64,000 nucleotides of DNA from Thalassotalea sp. HSM 43 (lineage in GTDB: Bacteria > Pseudomonadota > Gammaproteobacteria > Enterobacterales > Alteromonadaceae), in contig NZ_CP038493.1 in assembly GCF_004752005.1 (NCBI RefSeq), positions 682,001 through 746,000 on the forward strand, written 5' to 3'. A program made the position numbers and the translations under genes. This document shows, one piece after another, positions 17,250-26,438 of this stretch; position 1 is the first letter of the stretch; each line of letters begins with the position of its first letter. Under the pieces are notes generated by a model, which ran no database searches, was not told where the DNA came from, and saw nothing but the letters and a program-made list of their open reading frames with translations.

Positions 17250-17570
17250 ATGAAATTCTATTTTTCCAGTAATCAATTTGAGCAATTACAAGACTTTAAT
17301 TTTGCCGAAAAACAGCAAATTATTGAGCTTGCTAATAACAAAATGCCAGCACCTGCTAAGGTCACTTTGAACATTTTAAAACTGTTGATTTTGATCCCAC
17401 CGTTTTTATTATTAGCGCGGGTCGATTCATGGATGTTTGTGCTACCTTTGCTATTGGTATTGGTGTGCTACTTTGTTATTTTACGACCGGTCTCGTTAAT
17501 GTTTCTGGGCAAATATATTGATGAGGCTGTGGCGCAATTTAAGCGCCGCCAGCAATTACAAGACGATTAA
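17250..17570 (+). CDS. Small two-helix membrane protein, unknown function
   Basis: This 106-residue protein has a soluble, charged N-terminus (about 1-38), two adjacent hydrophobic helices (about 42-60 and 62-82) joined by a short RVDSWM turn, and a basic C-terminal tail ending QFKRRQQLQDD. It is transcribed divergently from ribH, with 206 bases between the starts. No catalytic motif is visible. It may belong to a conserved Alteromonadales small membrane family (DUF6170-like), which I recall but cannot verify. Confidence 0.7.
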   Translation: MKFYFSSNQFEQLQDFNFAEKQQIIELANNKMPAPAKVTLNILKLLILIPPFLLLARVDSWMFVLPLLLVLVCYFVILRPVSLMFLGKYIDEAVAQFKRRQQLQDD

Positions 17571-17607
17571 TTCTTAAGCTGATTCTGTTCTAGTCTTCAC
17601 GTGCCAT

Positions 17608-17637
17608 TGGCTTGTTCGAAAATGGCTTGTTCGAAAA
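17608..17637 (+). repeat. Exact 15-bp tandem duplication with degenerate extra copies
   Basis: TGGCTTGTTCGAAAA occurs twice head to tail, followed by degenerate copies (TGGCTAATTAGAAA, TGACTAGTTAGAAAA) and an AAGTGAATAA/AAGTGAACAG-like stretch to about 17740. It fills the spacer between the 106-residue gene and the terminator. Confidence 0.8.
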
Positions 17638-17744
17638 TGGCTAATTAGAAATGACTAGTTAGAAAATCACCATAGCCAGTTTGAAAAACTCAAGTGAATA
17701 ATTAAAGTGAATAACTCAACTGAACAGCTAAAGTGAACAGCTAA

Positions 17745-17780
17745 AAAAAGAGCGCATGTTATCAACAGTGCGCTCTTTTT
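17745..17780. terminator. Bidirectional terminator between the 106-residue gene and mlaA
   Basis: A 12-bp stem AAAAAGAGCGCA / TGCGCTCTTTTT with a 12-base loop has A/T tracts on both flanks, between convergent genes. Confidence 0.85.
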
Positions 17781-17813
17781 TATTTCTATTTATGGGCTGA
17801 TTTATGGTTTGCG

Positions 17814-18557
17814 TTAGAGCTCTTCTAACAAGTCGTCCAACTCTTCTTCTTGTTCTTCATCCACTTCAATCGGTGGATTACCATCATATAATCGGTAACG
17901 TATATTCTGGAAGTAAGCGTTTTTCACAAATTCATAAGGGTCTAACGACTCTTCTAACAAGGTCTCTTGTTCGGCAAGCTTACTGCGCGCATCTAGGGCG
18001 ATGATCAAACGTCTTGCCACGTTGGGCCAAAAATCTATTATCGCCAACGGCCAATAATAGCCATCAACCAAATCACCTACTTCGTCACGTACAGAGCTTG
18101 GTCCAAGCACAGGCAACATTAGATAAGGGCCATCACCAACGCCATAATAACCAAGCACTTCACCAAATTCTTCTTCTTCGCGCATCAGGCCGGCGTGTTT
18201 GGCTAAGTCAAACCAACCGAACAAGCCAACCGTGGTGTTTAGCACAAAACGACCGGTAGCAACCCCTGCACGTTGAAATTTACCCTGCAACACATTGTTT
18301 ATCGCGGTAAATGGTTCATTTAAATTTAACGCCACATTAAGTACACCGGTTCTCACCGGAGACGGTACATATTCGGCGTAGGCTTCGGATACGGGTTTGA
18401 ATACGTATTTGTCTGCGTATTCCCAGTTAAAGGTCCATATCGGACGGTTAATGGATTCCAGCGGATCTCGCGGATCGCTGTCCTCAGAAGTGGTCGAACA
18501 CCCGGTCATAAAGATGCTAAGCACAACGAGCATGATGCTTAGTGATGTAAACTTCAT
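17814..18557 (-). CDS. mlaA: MlaA (VacJ) family phospholipid-transport lipoprotein
   Basis: The 247-residue protein has a lipoprotein signal (MTGC, Cys20) and the MlaA pattern: DPLESINRPIWTFNW, a central YVPSPVRTGVLNVALNLNEP, GRFVLNTTVGLFGWFD, and YGVGDGPYLMLPVLGPSSVRD. MlaA is the outer-membrane component of the Mla system, extracting mislocalised phospholipids from the outer leaflet. The C-terminus is strongly acidic (EEQEEELDDLLEEL). The other mla genes are not nearby, as is common. It lies 106 bases downstream of flrC on the same strand; a functional link is not evident. Confidence 0.93.
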   Translation of the reverse strand: MKFTSLSIMLVVLSIFMTGCSTTSEDSDPRDPLESINRPIWTFNWEYADKYVFKPVSEAYAEYVPSPVRTGVLNVALNLNEPFTAINNVLQGKFQRAGVATGRFVLNTTVGLFGWFDLAKHAGLMREEEEFGEVLGYYGVGDGPYLMLPVLGPSSVRDEVGDLVDGYYWPLAIIDFWPNVARRLIIALDARSKLAEQETLLEESLDPYEFVKNAYFQNIRYRLYDGNPPIEVDEEQEEELDDLLEEL

Positions 18558-18663
18558 TTGTTTTTATTCCTACCTGGATACGCCTTAGGCTTTATCTATT
18601 TTATCTTGTACGCGTGATGCCTGATTTGCGATGACATCTTACAATGTTAATACACTGTTAACT

Positions 18664-19998
18664 CTATGCTGGTAACTCTATACCACTTTCACGCATTTTG
18701 GCTAGTTTATATCGCAATGTGCGAGCACTAATACCCAATCGTTCGGCGACATCTTTGCGCGATCCATCGCATGCTTTTAGGGCATCAAGGATTATTTGAA
18801 ACTCTTGTTGTTTCAATTCGGCGCCAAGATTGTCTTCATTACTGGCCACATCATCCGTCGCATCTGAGCTTGCAATGATGTCGTCTTCGTCGATCAATAG
18901 GTCTTGCGCGCAAATTTCTGCCGATGATTTTAATATCAAGGCTCGTTGAATAACGTTATCCAGTTCACGAACGTTACCAGGCCAACTGTAGCTCAACAGT
19001 TTTTGTCGAGCACCAGCATCAACACTAACGGTCTCGCCAGCACAATACTTACGCACAATGGCTTCGGTCAACGGGATAATGTCGCCCTTTCGCTGGCTTA
19101 ACGGTAGCCAAGTCAAAGGAAAAACATTTAAGCGATAATATAAATCTTCTCGAAAACGGCCTTGCGCGACAACTTGTTTTAACTGGCGATTGGATGTTGC
19201 CAATACACGTACATCGAGATTAATGATTTTTCGCGAACCTAAGCGCTCGACTTCGCGCTCTTGAATAACGCGCAAAATTTTCGCTTGTAGGCCAAGGTCC
19301 ATTTCGGTGATTTCATCCAATAAGATGGTGCCACCTTGTGCTTGTTCAAATTTGCCAGGACACGCATTTAGTGCGCCGGTAAACGCACCTTTTTCATAAC
19401 CGAATAACGTTGCTTCCAACATATTTTCAGGAATAGCCGCACAGTTTATCGCTATAAACGGTTGCTCTTTTCGCGGTGAGTTGTCATGTATATAACGTGA
19501 AAGCACTTCTTTACCTGAGCCACTTGGACCGAGGATCATAACGGAAGCATCTGTTTGAGCGACTTTTTCAGCGAGCTGCAATAATTTTTGGCTGCTGATG
19601 TCTTCAGCGATCGGACGATTAACCTCTACCTTTTCCAACGGCATATATTGGTCAATCATATTTAAAAGGACTTGTGGTGCAAATGGTTTGGCGATGTAAT
19701 TACACGCGCCATCTTTCATCGCTTGCACGGCATCATCAATGGTTGCGTACGCGGTCATTATCAAAACCGGTAACTGCGGCCAATTTGCTTTGATGTTTTT
19801 TAACAGGGTCAGGCCACTCATCGCGCCCATTTGCACATCGGTAACCACCATATCCACTTTACGTTGATTGAGGATCACCAATGCTTGCTCAGCACTGTCA
19901 GCTTCTATGCATTGATATTCAGATAATGACATGGTGTCAACGACGGCTTCGCGCAAACCTGGATCGTCTTCCACAACCAGAACCAGCTTACTGGTCAT
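18664..19998 (-). CDS. flrC: Sigma-54-dependent flagellar response regulator FlrC
   Basis: The 444-residue protein has a receiver domain (1-120, phosphoacceptor Asp54, Lys104), an AAA+ domain with a Walker A of the FlrC type (GPSGSGKE, 157-164), an intact sigma-54 contact loop GAFTGA (204-209), a Walker B ILLDEITEMD, and a C-terminal Fis-type helix-turn-helix (GSRKDVAERLGISARTLRYK). FlrC activates class III flagellar genes (hook, basal body) through RpoN after phosphorylation by FlrB. flrB lies 84 bases upstream. The pair is usually inside a large flagellar cluster, but here no fli/flg genes surround it except a FlgD-like gene. Confidence 0.93.
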   Translation of the reverse strand: MTSKLVLVVEDDPGLREAVVDTMSLSEYQCIEADSAEQALVILNQRKVDMVVTDVQMGAMSGLTLLKNIKANWPQLPVLIMTAYATIDDAVQAMKDGACNYIAKPFAPQVLLNMIDQYMPLEKVEVNRPIAEDISSQKLLQLAEKVAQTDASVMILGPSGSGKEVLSRYIHDNSPRKEQPFIAINCAAIPENMLEATLFGYEKGAFTGALNACPGKFEQAQGGTILLDEITEMDLGLQAKILRVIQEREVERLGSRKIINLDVRVLATSNRQLKQVVAQGRFREDLYYRLNVFPLTWLPLSQRKGDIIPLTEAIVRKYCAGETVSVDAGARQKLLSYSWPGNVRELDNVIQRALILKSSAEICAQDLLIDEDDIIASSDATDDVASNEDNLGAELKQQEFQIILDALKACDGSRKDVAERLGISARTLRYKLAKMRESGIELPA

Positions 19999-20082
19999 AT
20001 GTGCCCCTTGTTATTGTTTTTATGTTGTCAATAATGTCGGTACATTCGGGGCGACGGTTAGCATTAATCAGCTAGGATTGGA

Positions 20083-21189
20083 TCAGTCTTTGTTTGTCAT
20101 AAACAAAGGAATTGAAATGCAAAATTCCGCGCCTTCGCCCAAGGTACTTGTTAATGTTACATCACCATGATGGGCTTTTGCTACCGATTTTACAACCGCA
20201 AGCCCTAAACCTGTGCCTTGTACTTTCGATGTATAAAACGGTTCAAAGATTTTTTCTGCATCTTCTTCACTGACGCCCTTGCCATTATCCTTGACGCTGA
20301 TCTGCACAAGATTATCATTACTTTTTACCACCACATCGATAACAGCATTAGAATCAATAACTTGCAATGCATTATGGATTAGGTTTTGAATCGCTCCAGC
20401 AAGGGCACTTTGATTACCTATGATTTGAATAGGTGTATTGACCTGATAATCAAAGTTAAGCTGTGCAGACGCTTCACTGACCTGTGCCTCGACACCCGCT
20501 AATGACTCATCAAGTAAATCAGCCACATCGAGAACCGCGACCACTTGTTTGCCACCACTTTTGGCGTACAACAACATGTCATTGACTTGTTGTTCGAGAT
20601 CTTGCAAACGTGAGGTCAATTTTTCTTGGAATCTTTGACGCTTTTCATTATCAAGGTTTTGGCTACCAAGATTAGAGCAATACAACATCGCCGCAGACAA
20701 TGGCGTGCGCACTTGATGAGCTAAGGTAGACACCATACGACCCAGCGCTGATAAGCGTTGCATTTGACTGAGTTTATCTTGTAAAAGGCGGGTCTCGGTC
20801 AAGTCGGTAATTAAGATAAGTTGTCCGGCTTGGGAACCAAACGAAGAGATGTCGAGTTTAACCCTGCGACCATCTTTTAAGGATACTTCGTGGCCATCAT
20901 CAGCGCGTGGCTTAAATGCTTGTTGAATGACATCAATCCAGGCGCGCTTTAATAAATGTTCACCAAGCAATTCAAATGCTACATCATTGGCTTTAACAAC
21001 AATACCATCGCCATCAATGATAACCACACCAGCAGGCATAACATCAAATAACTGATTAAGTTGATTTGACTGTAAGCGCAGCAAATCCAATTCACCAGGA
21101 TAGGCTTCGCTTAGTAGCTTCCCTTGTCCGGCTTGATCTGCTTTGTCCACTGTCGACGCAAAATCATTGTCGTCATCAGTAAAGCTCAT
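20083..21189 (-). CDS. flrB: Flagellar sensor histidine kinase FlrB
   Basis: The 368-residue protein is soluble, with no transmembrane segment. It has a PAS domain (about 45-135, PAGVVIIDGDG), a HisKA dimerisation domain with the FlrB-type H-box AHQVRTPLSAAMLY (His158), and a HATPase with IGNQSALAGAIQNLIHNALQ, VKDNGKGVSEED and GTGLGLAVVK. It phosphorylates FlrC. The ATG at 21189 has an AGAGGT-type ribosome site. A weak GG-N10-GC match upstream is not convincing. Confidence 0.92.
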   Translation of the reverse strand: MSFTDDDNDFASTVDKADQAGQGKLLSEAYPGELDLLRLQSNQLNQLFDVMPAGVVIIDGDGIVVKANDVAFELLGEHLLKRAWIDVIQQAFKPRADDGHEVSLKDGRRVKLDISSFGSQAGQLILITDLTETRLLQDKLSQMQRLSALGRMVSTLAHQVRTPLSAAMLYCSNLGSQNLDNEKRQRFQEKLTSRLQDLEQQVNDMLLYAKSGGKQVVAVLDVADLLDESLAGVEAQVSEASAQLNFDYQVNTPIQIIGNQSALAGAIQNLIHNALQVIDSNAVIDVVVKSNDNLVQISVKDNGKGVSEEDAEKIFEPFYTSKVQGTGLGLAVVKSVAKAHHGDVTLTSTLGEGAEFCISIPLFMTNKD

Positions 21190-21320
21190 AGTAATACCTC
21201 TGTTTTGCCATATTTAGTTGTTATTATTGATTTGAGCCTTAATATCACCATGGTGTTAACGCTCTGTTTTTTCTGGCATCAATGCCATCATAGGATAAAT
21301 CAGCTTTACCCTCAAATATT

Positions 21321-22034
21321 CTAAAAGTTACCATCTTGTTTAACAATTTGAGATACCTCGCTCAACATCAAGGTGTCATCATTTTCTAAGTACAAACGCA
21401 AGTCTTGGAGCGCCTTATCAACGCTGACGCGAATAACCTTATTATTGGTGAAGGGTATCAACTCTATAACCTTGCCATCGCATAAGCAGGAAACAATAAA
21501 ACGGTAATCACCTTCTGCCGCGACATCACCGGTTCGCGTGGAGCCATCCCACGAAAATGCCAACTGGCCTGGCCCACAATCTCCTAATGGTAATAGCTTA
21601 ACGATTTCACCCTGCTCATTTTCGACATAAACCAAGATATGCACACAATCTCGCTCAAGCTCAAGGAAGGCTTCTGCGTGTTGATTGTCTTCCAGGTAAA
21701 TACGGCCATTTTGCACGAGTACATTACGACCAATCAGACTACTGGCCTGCAACGCCAGGTTCGAGGTGTTTAATTCTGACTTACCGAGTAATTTGTCATG
21801 GTATTCATCAATACTTAAACTGATGGAACTGGCTAATAATTGGGAAAACTCTTCGTCAGCTTTGAGGTTGGTTTCGAGATCGGAATCGATTGGCTCAGGA
21901 ATAATGTGCGCAAAAAACTCATGCAACTGCACCGTCGCTTGTTTGGTGACCAAATTTTGTAGAGATGAGTCTGAAATCACTTGCGAGCTTCCTGCTTGCT
22001 GGTCAGTTTTTTTATCTTGCACCAATATTTCCAA
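21321..22034 (-). CDS. Divergent FlgD-like protein upstream of flrBC
   Basis: This 237-residue protein starts at a TTG at 22034 (an in-frame stop lies just upstream; later TTG at 22025 or GTG at 22022 are possible). The C-terminal half resembles FlgD: LQASSLIGRNVLV followed by a beta-domain with FSWDGSTRTGDVAAEGDYRF. The N-terminal FlgD export/hook motif (typically FLxLLxxQLxxQDP) is missing and replaced by an acidic helical region (about 30-95). FlgD caps the growing flagellar hook; this may be a paralogue with another role, such as an extra scaffold or regulator. It lies 131 bases before flrB on the same strand, so a link to flagellar control is likely but inferred. Confidence 0.65.
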   Translation of the reverse strand: MEILVQDKKTDQQAGSSQVISDSSLQNLVTKQATVQLHEFFAHIIPEPIDSDLETNLKADEEFSQLLASSISLSIDEYHDKLLGKSELNTSNLALQASSLIGRNVLVQNGRIYLEDNQHAEAFLELERDCVHILVYVENEQGEIVKLLPLGDCGPGQLAFSWDGSTRTGDVAAEGDYRFIVSCLCDGKVIELIPFTNNKVIRVSVDKALQDLRLYLENDDTLMLSEVSQIVKQDGNF

Positions 22035-22539
22035 AATCCTGCCTGATCAAAATGGCATTACCATTAAAGTCATTTTGTGCAGGTGCTAATACGCTATTAT
22101 TGTTTTGTGTGTATCAGAGTGAATTAAACGTTAACCTTCAAGTTATTCTAAAAGGTTTTGTTGTTCGCATTGTCTACTTTTCTATTTGACTACTTGCCTA
22201 TGAATCACTTAGTAAGCAAGACCTATGGCTGCAAATATCAATTCACTCTAACTATTTATTCAAAAATTGTGCCAAAAAGCAAATATTTACACTTGGCGCA
22301 TGTTGATCGATATTTGCCGATAAAACGATCAGATGACAACACTTTGAGCGTGTAGCAGCCTGTAAAGGATCATTTATCGAATAACAATGGATTTATTGCC
22401 TGACCTGGGCGGCAAAGCGAACGGCAAGCTGTTGCCACCTAGCTCAATATTGCCGTTTACATTTATGGAATAATCGGATAATTTGCTACACATAAGGCAA
22501 TAGACACTGGTGTGGACACTGGTGTGCAAAACGAGTTTA
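22035..22539. other. Intergenic spacer between the FlgD-like gene and tRNA-Arg
   Basis: There is no convincing gene. It should contain the FlgD-like gene promoter (minus) and the tRNA promoter (plus); TTTACA (22456) and TAATTT (22479), 17 bases apart, are a weak candidate for the latter. An exact 12-bp tandem duplication lies just before the tRNA. Confidence 0.5.
22503..22526 (+). repeat. Exact 12-bp tandem duplication before tRNA-Arg
   Basis: GACACTGGTGTG occurs twice in tandem, ending 13 bases before the mature tRNA 5' end, probably inside the tRNA leader. Confidence 0.85.
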
Positions 22540-22616
22540 GTCCCTGTAGCTCAGCTGGATAGAGCAAGCGCCTCCTAAGCGCTAGGTCGGACGTTCGAAT
22601 CGTCTCAGGGACGCCA
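22540..22616 (+). tRNA. tRNA-Arg (anticodon CCU)
   Basis: A 77-nt cloverleaf including an encoded CCA end: acceptor GTCCCTG pairs with CAGGGAC, the D arm includes AGCTCAGCTGGATAGAGC, the anticodon stem is AGCGC/GCGCT around loop CTCCTAA (anticodon CCT, reading AGG), and the T arm contains GTTCGAATC. The gene is single, not in a tRNA cluster. Confidence 0.95.
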
Positions 22617-22644
22617 CATATTAAATTTTTTCAAGACAAATAAA

Positions 22645-22666
22645 AAACCTCGCCAAAGCGAGGTTT
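22645..22666 (-). terminator. Terminator of the minus-strand micropeptide gene (weak for tRNA-Arg)
   Basis: A 9-bp stem AAACCTCGC / GCGAGGTTT with a CAAA loop. Read on the minus strand it ends in GGTTTTTTATTT, a strong U-tract; on the plus strand it ends TTTAAG, which is weaker. This supports a real minus-strand transcript ending here. Confidence 0.75.
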
Positions 22667-22693
22667 AAGAAAATTAACAATAATTATTTTTTA

Positions 22694-22831
22694 TTATTGT
22701 TCAGATATAATTTCGTTAACTTCCGTGTCATGAGATGCGTTCGAGCTGGAAAATCCCGCTGAAACACCCAAAATTAAAACCGCTATAAAAACAGTACTTA
22801 ATTTCACTTCCCTCATAGACGATCTGTTCAT
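22694..22831 (-). CDS. Putative small secreted peptide (45 residues)
   Basis: The ORF runs from ATG at 22831 (or ATG at 22816) to TAA at 22694. The predicted peptide has a basic start (MREVK from the second Met), a 17-residue hydrophobic core (LSTVFIAVLILGVSAGF) and a short acidic tail ending NEIISEQ, so it looks like a signal peptide or single-span anchor plus about 15 residues. A strong minus-strand terminator lies 28 bases after the stop. A TTGTCA/TATAAA promoter-like pair (22899-22904 and 22878-22883, 15-base spacing) lies upstream. AGGG lies 9 bases before the first ATG. The function is unknown; it could be a toxin-like or envelope micropeptide. Confidence 0.5.
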   Translation of the reverse strand: MNRSSMREVKLSTVFIAVLILGVSAGFSSSNASHDTEVNEIISEQ

Positions 22832-23347
22832 GACGCAGGCCCTGAAAGAGTTGTTATTATTTTAAAAACAAGACCACTTTATACACTTTAAAGAGGTATG
22901 ACAAGAGGCTTTTTTAACTATTTTTTTGTACAATTCTCCAAGCAAAAAACTGAAAGCCCACCCTAAAACTTTCATAACACCATAACCTTTTGTTTTGCGG
23001 TTATTTTTCACAAAATTACAGAACGATTACAGTATATTACAAAAAACAACCTCTTCAGCGGGTAAAAAATGGCTTTACAGGCCGTTATTTTGATTGTTCG
23101 ACGCTTAAAAAACACAACAAAATAAAAGTTTTCACACCGACTTTCACTTGGTGTTTTGATTATTTGTTATTCCTAAATGATTGATAGCTCTTCAATTACA
23201 AGCAAAAACAGAGAAAATATAGTGTGAACAAAGATTTGAATGAGTATAACTAATTGCAAAAAGCTTACATTTATCATTGATCGAGAATGCTTTGTAAGCG
23301 AAAATACGCGCTGTTTTTAATCAGAGCCTAATAACAACGGAGCAAAA
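22832..23347. other. Intergenic region between the micropeptide gene and tkt
   Basis: This AT-rich spacer contains no convincing larger gene. It holds the micropeptide promoter candidate (22878-22904), three ATTACA words at 23015, 23026 and 23036 (11- and 10-base steps), and an inverted repeat GCTTACA (23263-23269) / TGTAAGC (23293-23299) close to tkt. These are candidate regulator sites only. Confidence 0.5.
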
Positions 23348-25339
23348 ATGCCGTCACGTCAACAACAAGCCAACGCCATTCGCGCGTTAAGTATGGATGC
23401 AGTGCAAAAAGCTAAATCAGGTCACCCAGGCGCGCCTATGGGTATGGCTGATATCGCTCAAGTATTGTGGTGTGATCACCTCAAGCACAACCCAACAAAC
23501 CCAAACTGGGCCGATCGAGATCGATTTGTGTTGTCAAACGGTCACGGTTCCATGTTGATTTATTCCCTTCTGCATCTTACCGGCTATGATGTGAGCATTG
23601 AGGATTTACAAAGTTTCCGTCAATTACACTCAAAAACGCCAGGTCACCCTGAGTATGGTTACACGGCAGGTGTCGAAACGACGACAGGTCCACTGGGTCA
23701 AGGTATCACCAACGCAGTTGGTTTTGCTATTGCTGAAAAAACCTTAGCAGCACAATTTAACCGACCTGGTTTTGATGTTGTTGATCATCATACCTGGGTA
23801 TTTTTAGGTGACGGCTGTTTGATGGAAGGTATTTCTCATGAAGCCTGTTCATTAGCCGGCACATTAGGCCTCGGCAAATTAATTGCTTTTTGGGATGACA
23901 ATGGCATTTCAATAGATGGCCATGTTGAAGGTTGGTTTTCTGATGATACGCCTGCGCGTTTTGAAGCCTACGGCTGGCACGTGGTTCGTGATGTAGATGG
24001 CCACGATCCTGAACAAATTGAAGCGGCGATCCAAGCGGCTAAACAAGAAACAGGCAAACCGACCCTTATTTGCAGCAAAACCGTTATTGGTTATGGTTCA
24101 CCAAATAAAAGTGGCAGCCACGATTGTCACGGTGCCCCACTTGGCGAAGACGAAATTCAAGCGGCACGTGAATTTTTAGGCTGGCAACACGCCCCATTTA
24201 TGGTTCCTGACGATATCAAATCTGCATGGGACGCATCGTCACAAGGCGCGGATAACGAAGCGAATTGGAATCAGCTATTTGCTAGCTACCAACAAGCTCA
24301 TCCAGAACTGGCAAAAGAGTTTACGCGCCGCACAAAAGGTGAACTACCAGAAAATTGGCAGCGACATACCCAAGACTACATTGCAACCTTGCAGGCAAAT
24401 CCTGATAATGTTGCGACTCGTAAAGCAAGTCAAAATTGTCTTGAAGCATACGGTCCTGTATTACCAGAATTTATTGGTGGTTCGGCAGATTTAGCCGGTT
24501 CAAACCTGACATTGTGGTCAGGCTCTAAAGGCATTAGTGCTGAAGACCCATCTGGCAACTACCTATTTTACGGTGTACGTGAATTTGGTATGTCCGCCAT
24601 TATGAACGGTATTTCTTTGCACGGTGGATTTGTACCTTACGGTGCGACCTTCTTAATGTTCATGGAATATGCTCGCAATGCGGTACGTATGGCGGCACTG
24701 ATGAAACAACGTAATATCTTTGTTTATACCCATGACTCTATTGGTTTAGGTGAAGACGGCCCGACCCACCAACCGGTTGAGCAGCTTGCGTCATTGCGCG
24801 TGACACCGAATCTATACAACTGGCGTCCATGTGATGCGGTTGAATCGGCGGTTGCTTGGAAGCGCGCAATCGAACGCACTGAAGGTCCAACAACCTTGAC
24901 CTTCACTCGCCAAGGCCTGCAGCAGCAACAGCGTGATGCCGAGCAATTGGCAAATATCGAGCGCGGTGGCTATATTCTTAAAGATTGTGGCGAAAAGCCG
25001 GATCTCATCTTTATCGCAACCGGTTCTGAAGTTGAACTTGCGATGGCAGCCAGCGAACAATTAGCAGGTTACAACGTGCGCGTTGTGTCAATGCCTTGTA
25101 CAGACGCATTCGATGAACAAAGCGCCGAATACCGTGAGTCGGTATTGCCAAGTGATGTAACCGCACGAGTTGCTGTTGAAGCCGGAATCGCTGATTACTG
25201 GTACAAGTATGTTGGCTTTGATGGCCGCATCATAGGCATGACAACCTTTGGTGAGTCAGCGCCTGCTAACGAACTTTTTGAAATGTTCGGTTTTACCGTT
25301 GAAAACGTAGTAAATACCGCTCGCGAATTACTGGACTAA
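23348..25339 (+). CDS. tkt: Transketolase
   Basis: The 663-residue protein matches bacterial transketolases throughout: [18 protein letters not shown], the thiamine-diphosphate segment [18 protein letters not shown] followed by [10 protein letters not shown], the central [12 protein letters not shown], and [19 protein letters not shown]. It exchanges two-carbon units in the pentose phosphate pathway with ThDP and Mg2+ in the cytosol. GGAG lies 7 bases before the ATG. It is followed on the same strand by epd, pgk and fba, linking glycolysis and erythrose-4-phosphate metabolism; the tkt-epd gap (37 bases) holds a hairpin. Confidence 0.97.
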   Translation: MPSRQQQANAIRALSMDAVQKAKSGHPGAPMGMADIAQVLWCDHLKHNPTNPNWADRDRFVLSNGHGSMLIYSLLHLTGYDVSIEDLQSFRQLHSKTPGHPEYGYTAGVETTTGPLGQGITNAVGFAIAEKTLAAQFNRPGFDVVDHHTWVFLGDGCLMEGISHEACSLAGTLGLGKLIAFWDDNGISIDGHVEGWFSDDTPARFEAYGWHVVRDVDGHDPEQIEAAIQAAKQETGKPTLICSKTVIGYGSPNKSGSHDCHGAPLGEDEIQAAREFLGWQHAPFMVPDDIKSAWDASSQGADNEANWNQLFASYQQAHPELAKEFTRRTKGELPENWQRHTQDYIATLQANPDNVATRKASQNCLEAYGPVLPEFIGGSADLAGSNLTLWSGSKGISAEDPSGNYLFYGVREFGMSAIMNGISLHGGFVPYGATFLMFMEYARNAVRMAALMKQRNIFVYTHDSIGLGEDGPTHQPVEQLASLRVTPNLYNWRPCDAVESAVAWKRAIERTEGPTTLTFTRQGLQQQQRDAEQLANIERGGYILKDCGEKPDLIFIATGSEVELAMAASEQLAGYNVRVVSMPCTDAFDEQSAEYRESVLPSDVTARVAVEAGIADYWYKYVGFDGRIIGMTTFGESAPANELFEMFGFTVENVVNTARELLD

Positions 25340-25348
25340 CGGATACCG

Positions 25349-25366
25349 GCCGGGCTCTCACCCGGC
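25349..25366 (+). other. Intercistronic hairpin between tkt and epd
   Basis: GCCGGG-CTCTCA-CCCGGC forms a GC-rich 6-bp stem with no following U-tract, so it is unlikely to be a full terminator. It may act in mRNA processing or stability. Confidence 0.6.
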
Positions 25367-25376
25367 TGATTAACCA

Positions 25377-26393
25377 ATGACAATAAAAATTGCAATAAAT
25401 GGCTTTGGTCGAATTGGCCGAAGCATTCTCAGATCACTCTATGAAACCGGTCGAAACGACCAGTTTACTGTGGTCGCTATCAATGAACTAGCCAAGCCAG
25501 AAGGCATTGCTCATCTATTAAAATACGATACCAATCATGGCCGTTTTGCGTTTGATGTTCGCTATGAAAACGAGCACCTTTATGTTGCTGGCGACGAAAT
25601 TGCCCTGCTTCATCAACAAGACAGCAAAAAGCTACCGTGGGATAAATACGATGTTGATATCGTTTTAGAATGTACCGGTATTTATAAAGATAGAGCCCAC
25701 GCCGCAATTCACCTGGAGCGTGGCGCGAAAAAAGTATTGTTCTCGCAACCGGCACAAAACGATGTTGATAAGACCATCATCTATGGCATTAATCAGCAAC
25801 AACTAACCGAGTCAGACGTTATTGTCTCCAATGGTTCTTGCACCACCAACTGTATTGTTCCGGTGATACAGGTGCTCGATCAAGCCTTTGGTGTGGAAAG
25901 TGGCACCATTACCACCATTCATTCATCTATGCACGATCAGCAAGTTATCGATGCCTATCATGATGATTTACGTCTGTCCCGTGCTGCTAGCCAATCGATT
26001 ATCCCTGTGGATACCAAATTAGCCGCAGGAATTGAGCGAATTTTACCGAAATTTTCCGGCCGCTTTGAGGCAATTGCGGTACGAGTACCTACAATTAATG
26101 TTACGGCAATGGATCTGAGTGTCACCTTAAATACCGACGTCGATATCGATAGCGTCAATGATGCGATCAGCAATGCGCTAGACGGGCCATTGCAGGGTAT
26201 TTTGGGTTTTACCAAAGAACCTTTGGTATCAAGTGATTTTAATCATGACCCACACTCATCGATTGTTGATGGAAATTCGACCCGCGTCAGTCATAAGCGC
26301 CTAGTCAAACTTTTGGTTTGGTGTGACAACGAGTGGGGGTTTGCAAATCGCATGCTTGATACCGCCTGGTGCATGCATTACTGCAAACAATAA
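25377..26393 (+). CDS. epd: Erythrose-4-phosphate dehydrogenase
   Basis: The 338-residue GapA-family protein has the NAD-binding [13 protein letters not shown], the catalytic [16 protein letters not shown] and [16 protein letters not shown]. Position between tkt and pgk and the [12 protein letters not shown] segment favour Epd over glycolytic GapA. It oxidises erythrose 4-phosphate to 4-phosphoerythronate for pyridoxal-phosphate synthesis. A GAPDH activity (gapB) cannot be excluded by reading alone. No strong ribosome site precedes the ATG; the upstream hairpin may influence its translation. Confidence 0.92.
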   Translation: MTIKIAINGFGRIGRSILRSLYETGRNDQFTVVAINELAKPEGIAHLLKYDTNHGRFAFDVRYENEHLYVAGDEIALLHQQDSKKLPWDKYDVDIVLECTGIYKDRAHAAIHLERGAKKVLFSQPAQNDVDKTIIYGINQQQLTESDVIVSNGSCTTNCIVPVIQVLDQAFGVESGTITTIHSSMHDQQVIDAYHDDLRLSRAASQSIIPVDTKLAAGIERILPKFSGRFEAIAVRVPTINVTAMDLSVTLNTDVDIDSVNDAISNALDGPLQGILGFTKEPLVSSDFNHDPHSSIVDGNSTRVSHKRLVKLLVWCDNEWGFANRMLDTAWCMHYCKQ

Positions 26394-26438
26394 CAACAGT
26401 TAACTGAAACTAACTAAATACGCAAACGGAGTCTAACT

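Noticed and set aside
21236-21249. GG-N10-GC match upstream of flrB (sigma-54 candidate)
   Set aside because: Only the two dinucleotides match; the -12 box reads AAGGC rather than TTGC and the -24 flank is poor. Not reported as a promoter.
22990-23184. 64-codon plus-strand ORF upstream of tkt
   Set aside because: No ribosome site, composition unlike real proteins, and no recognisable feature.
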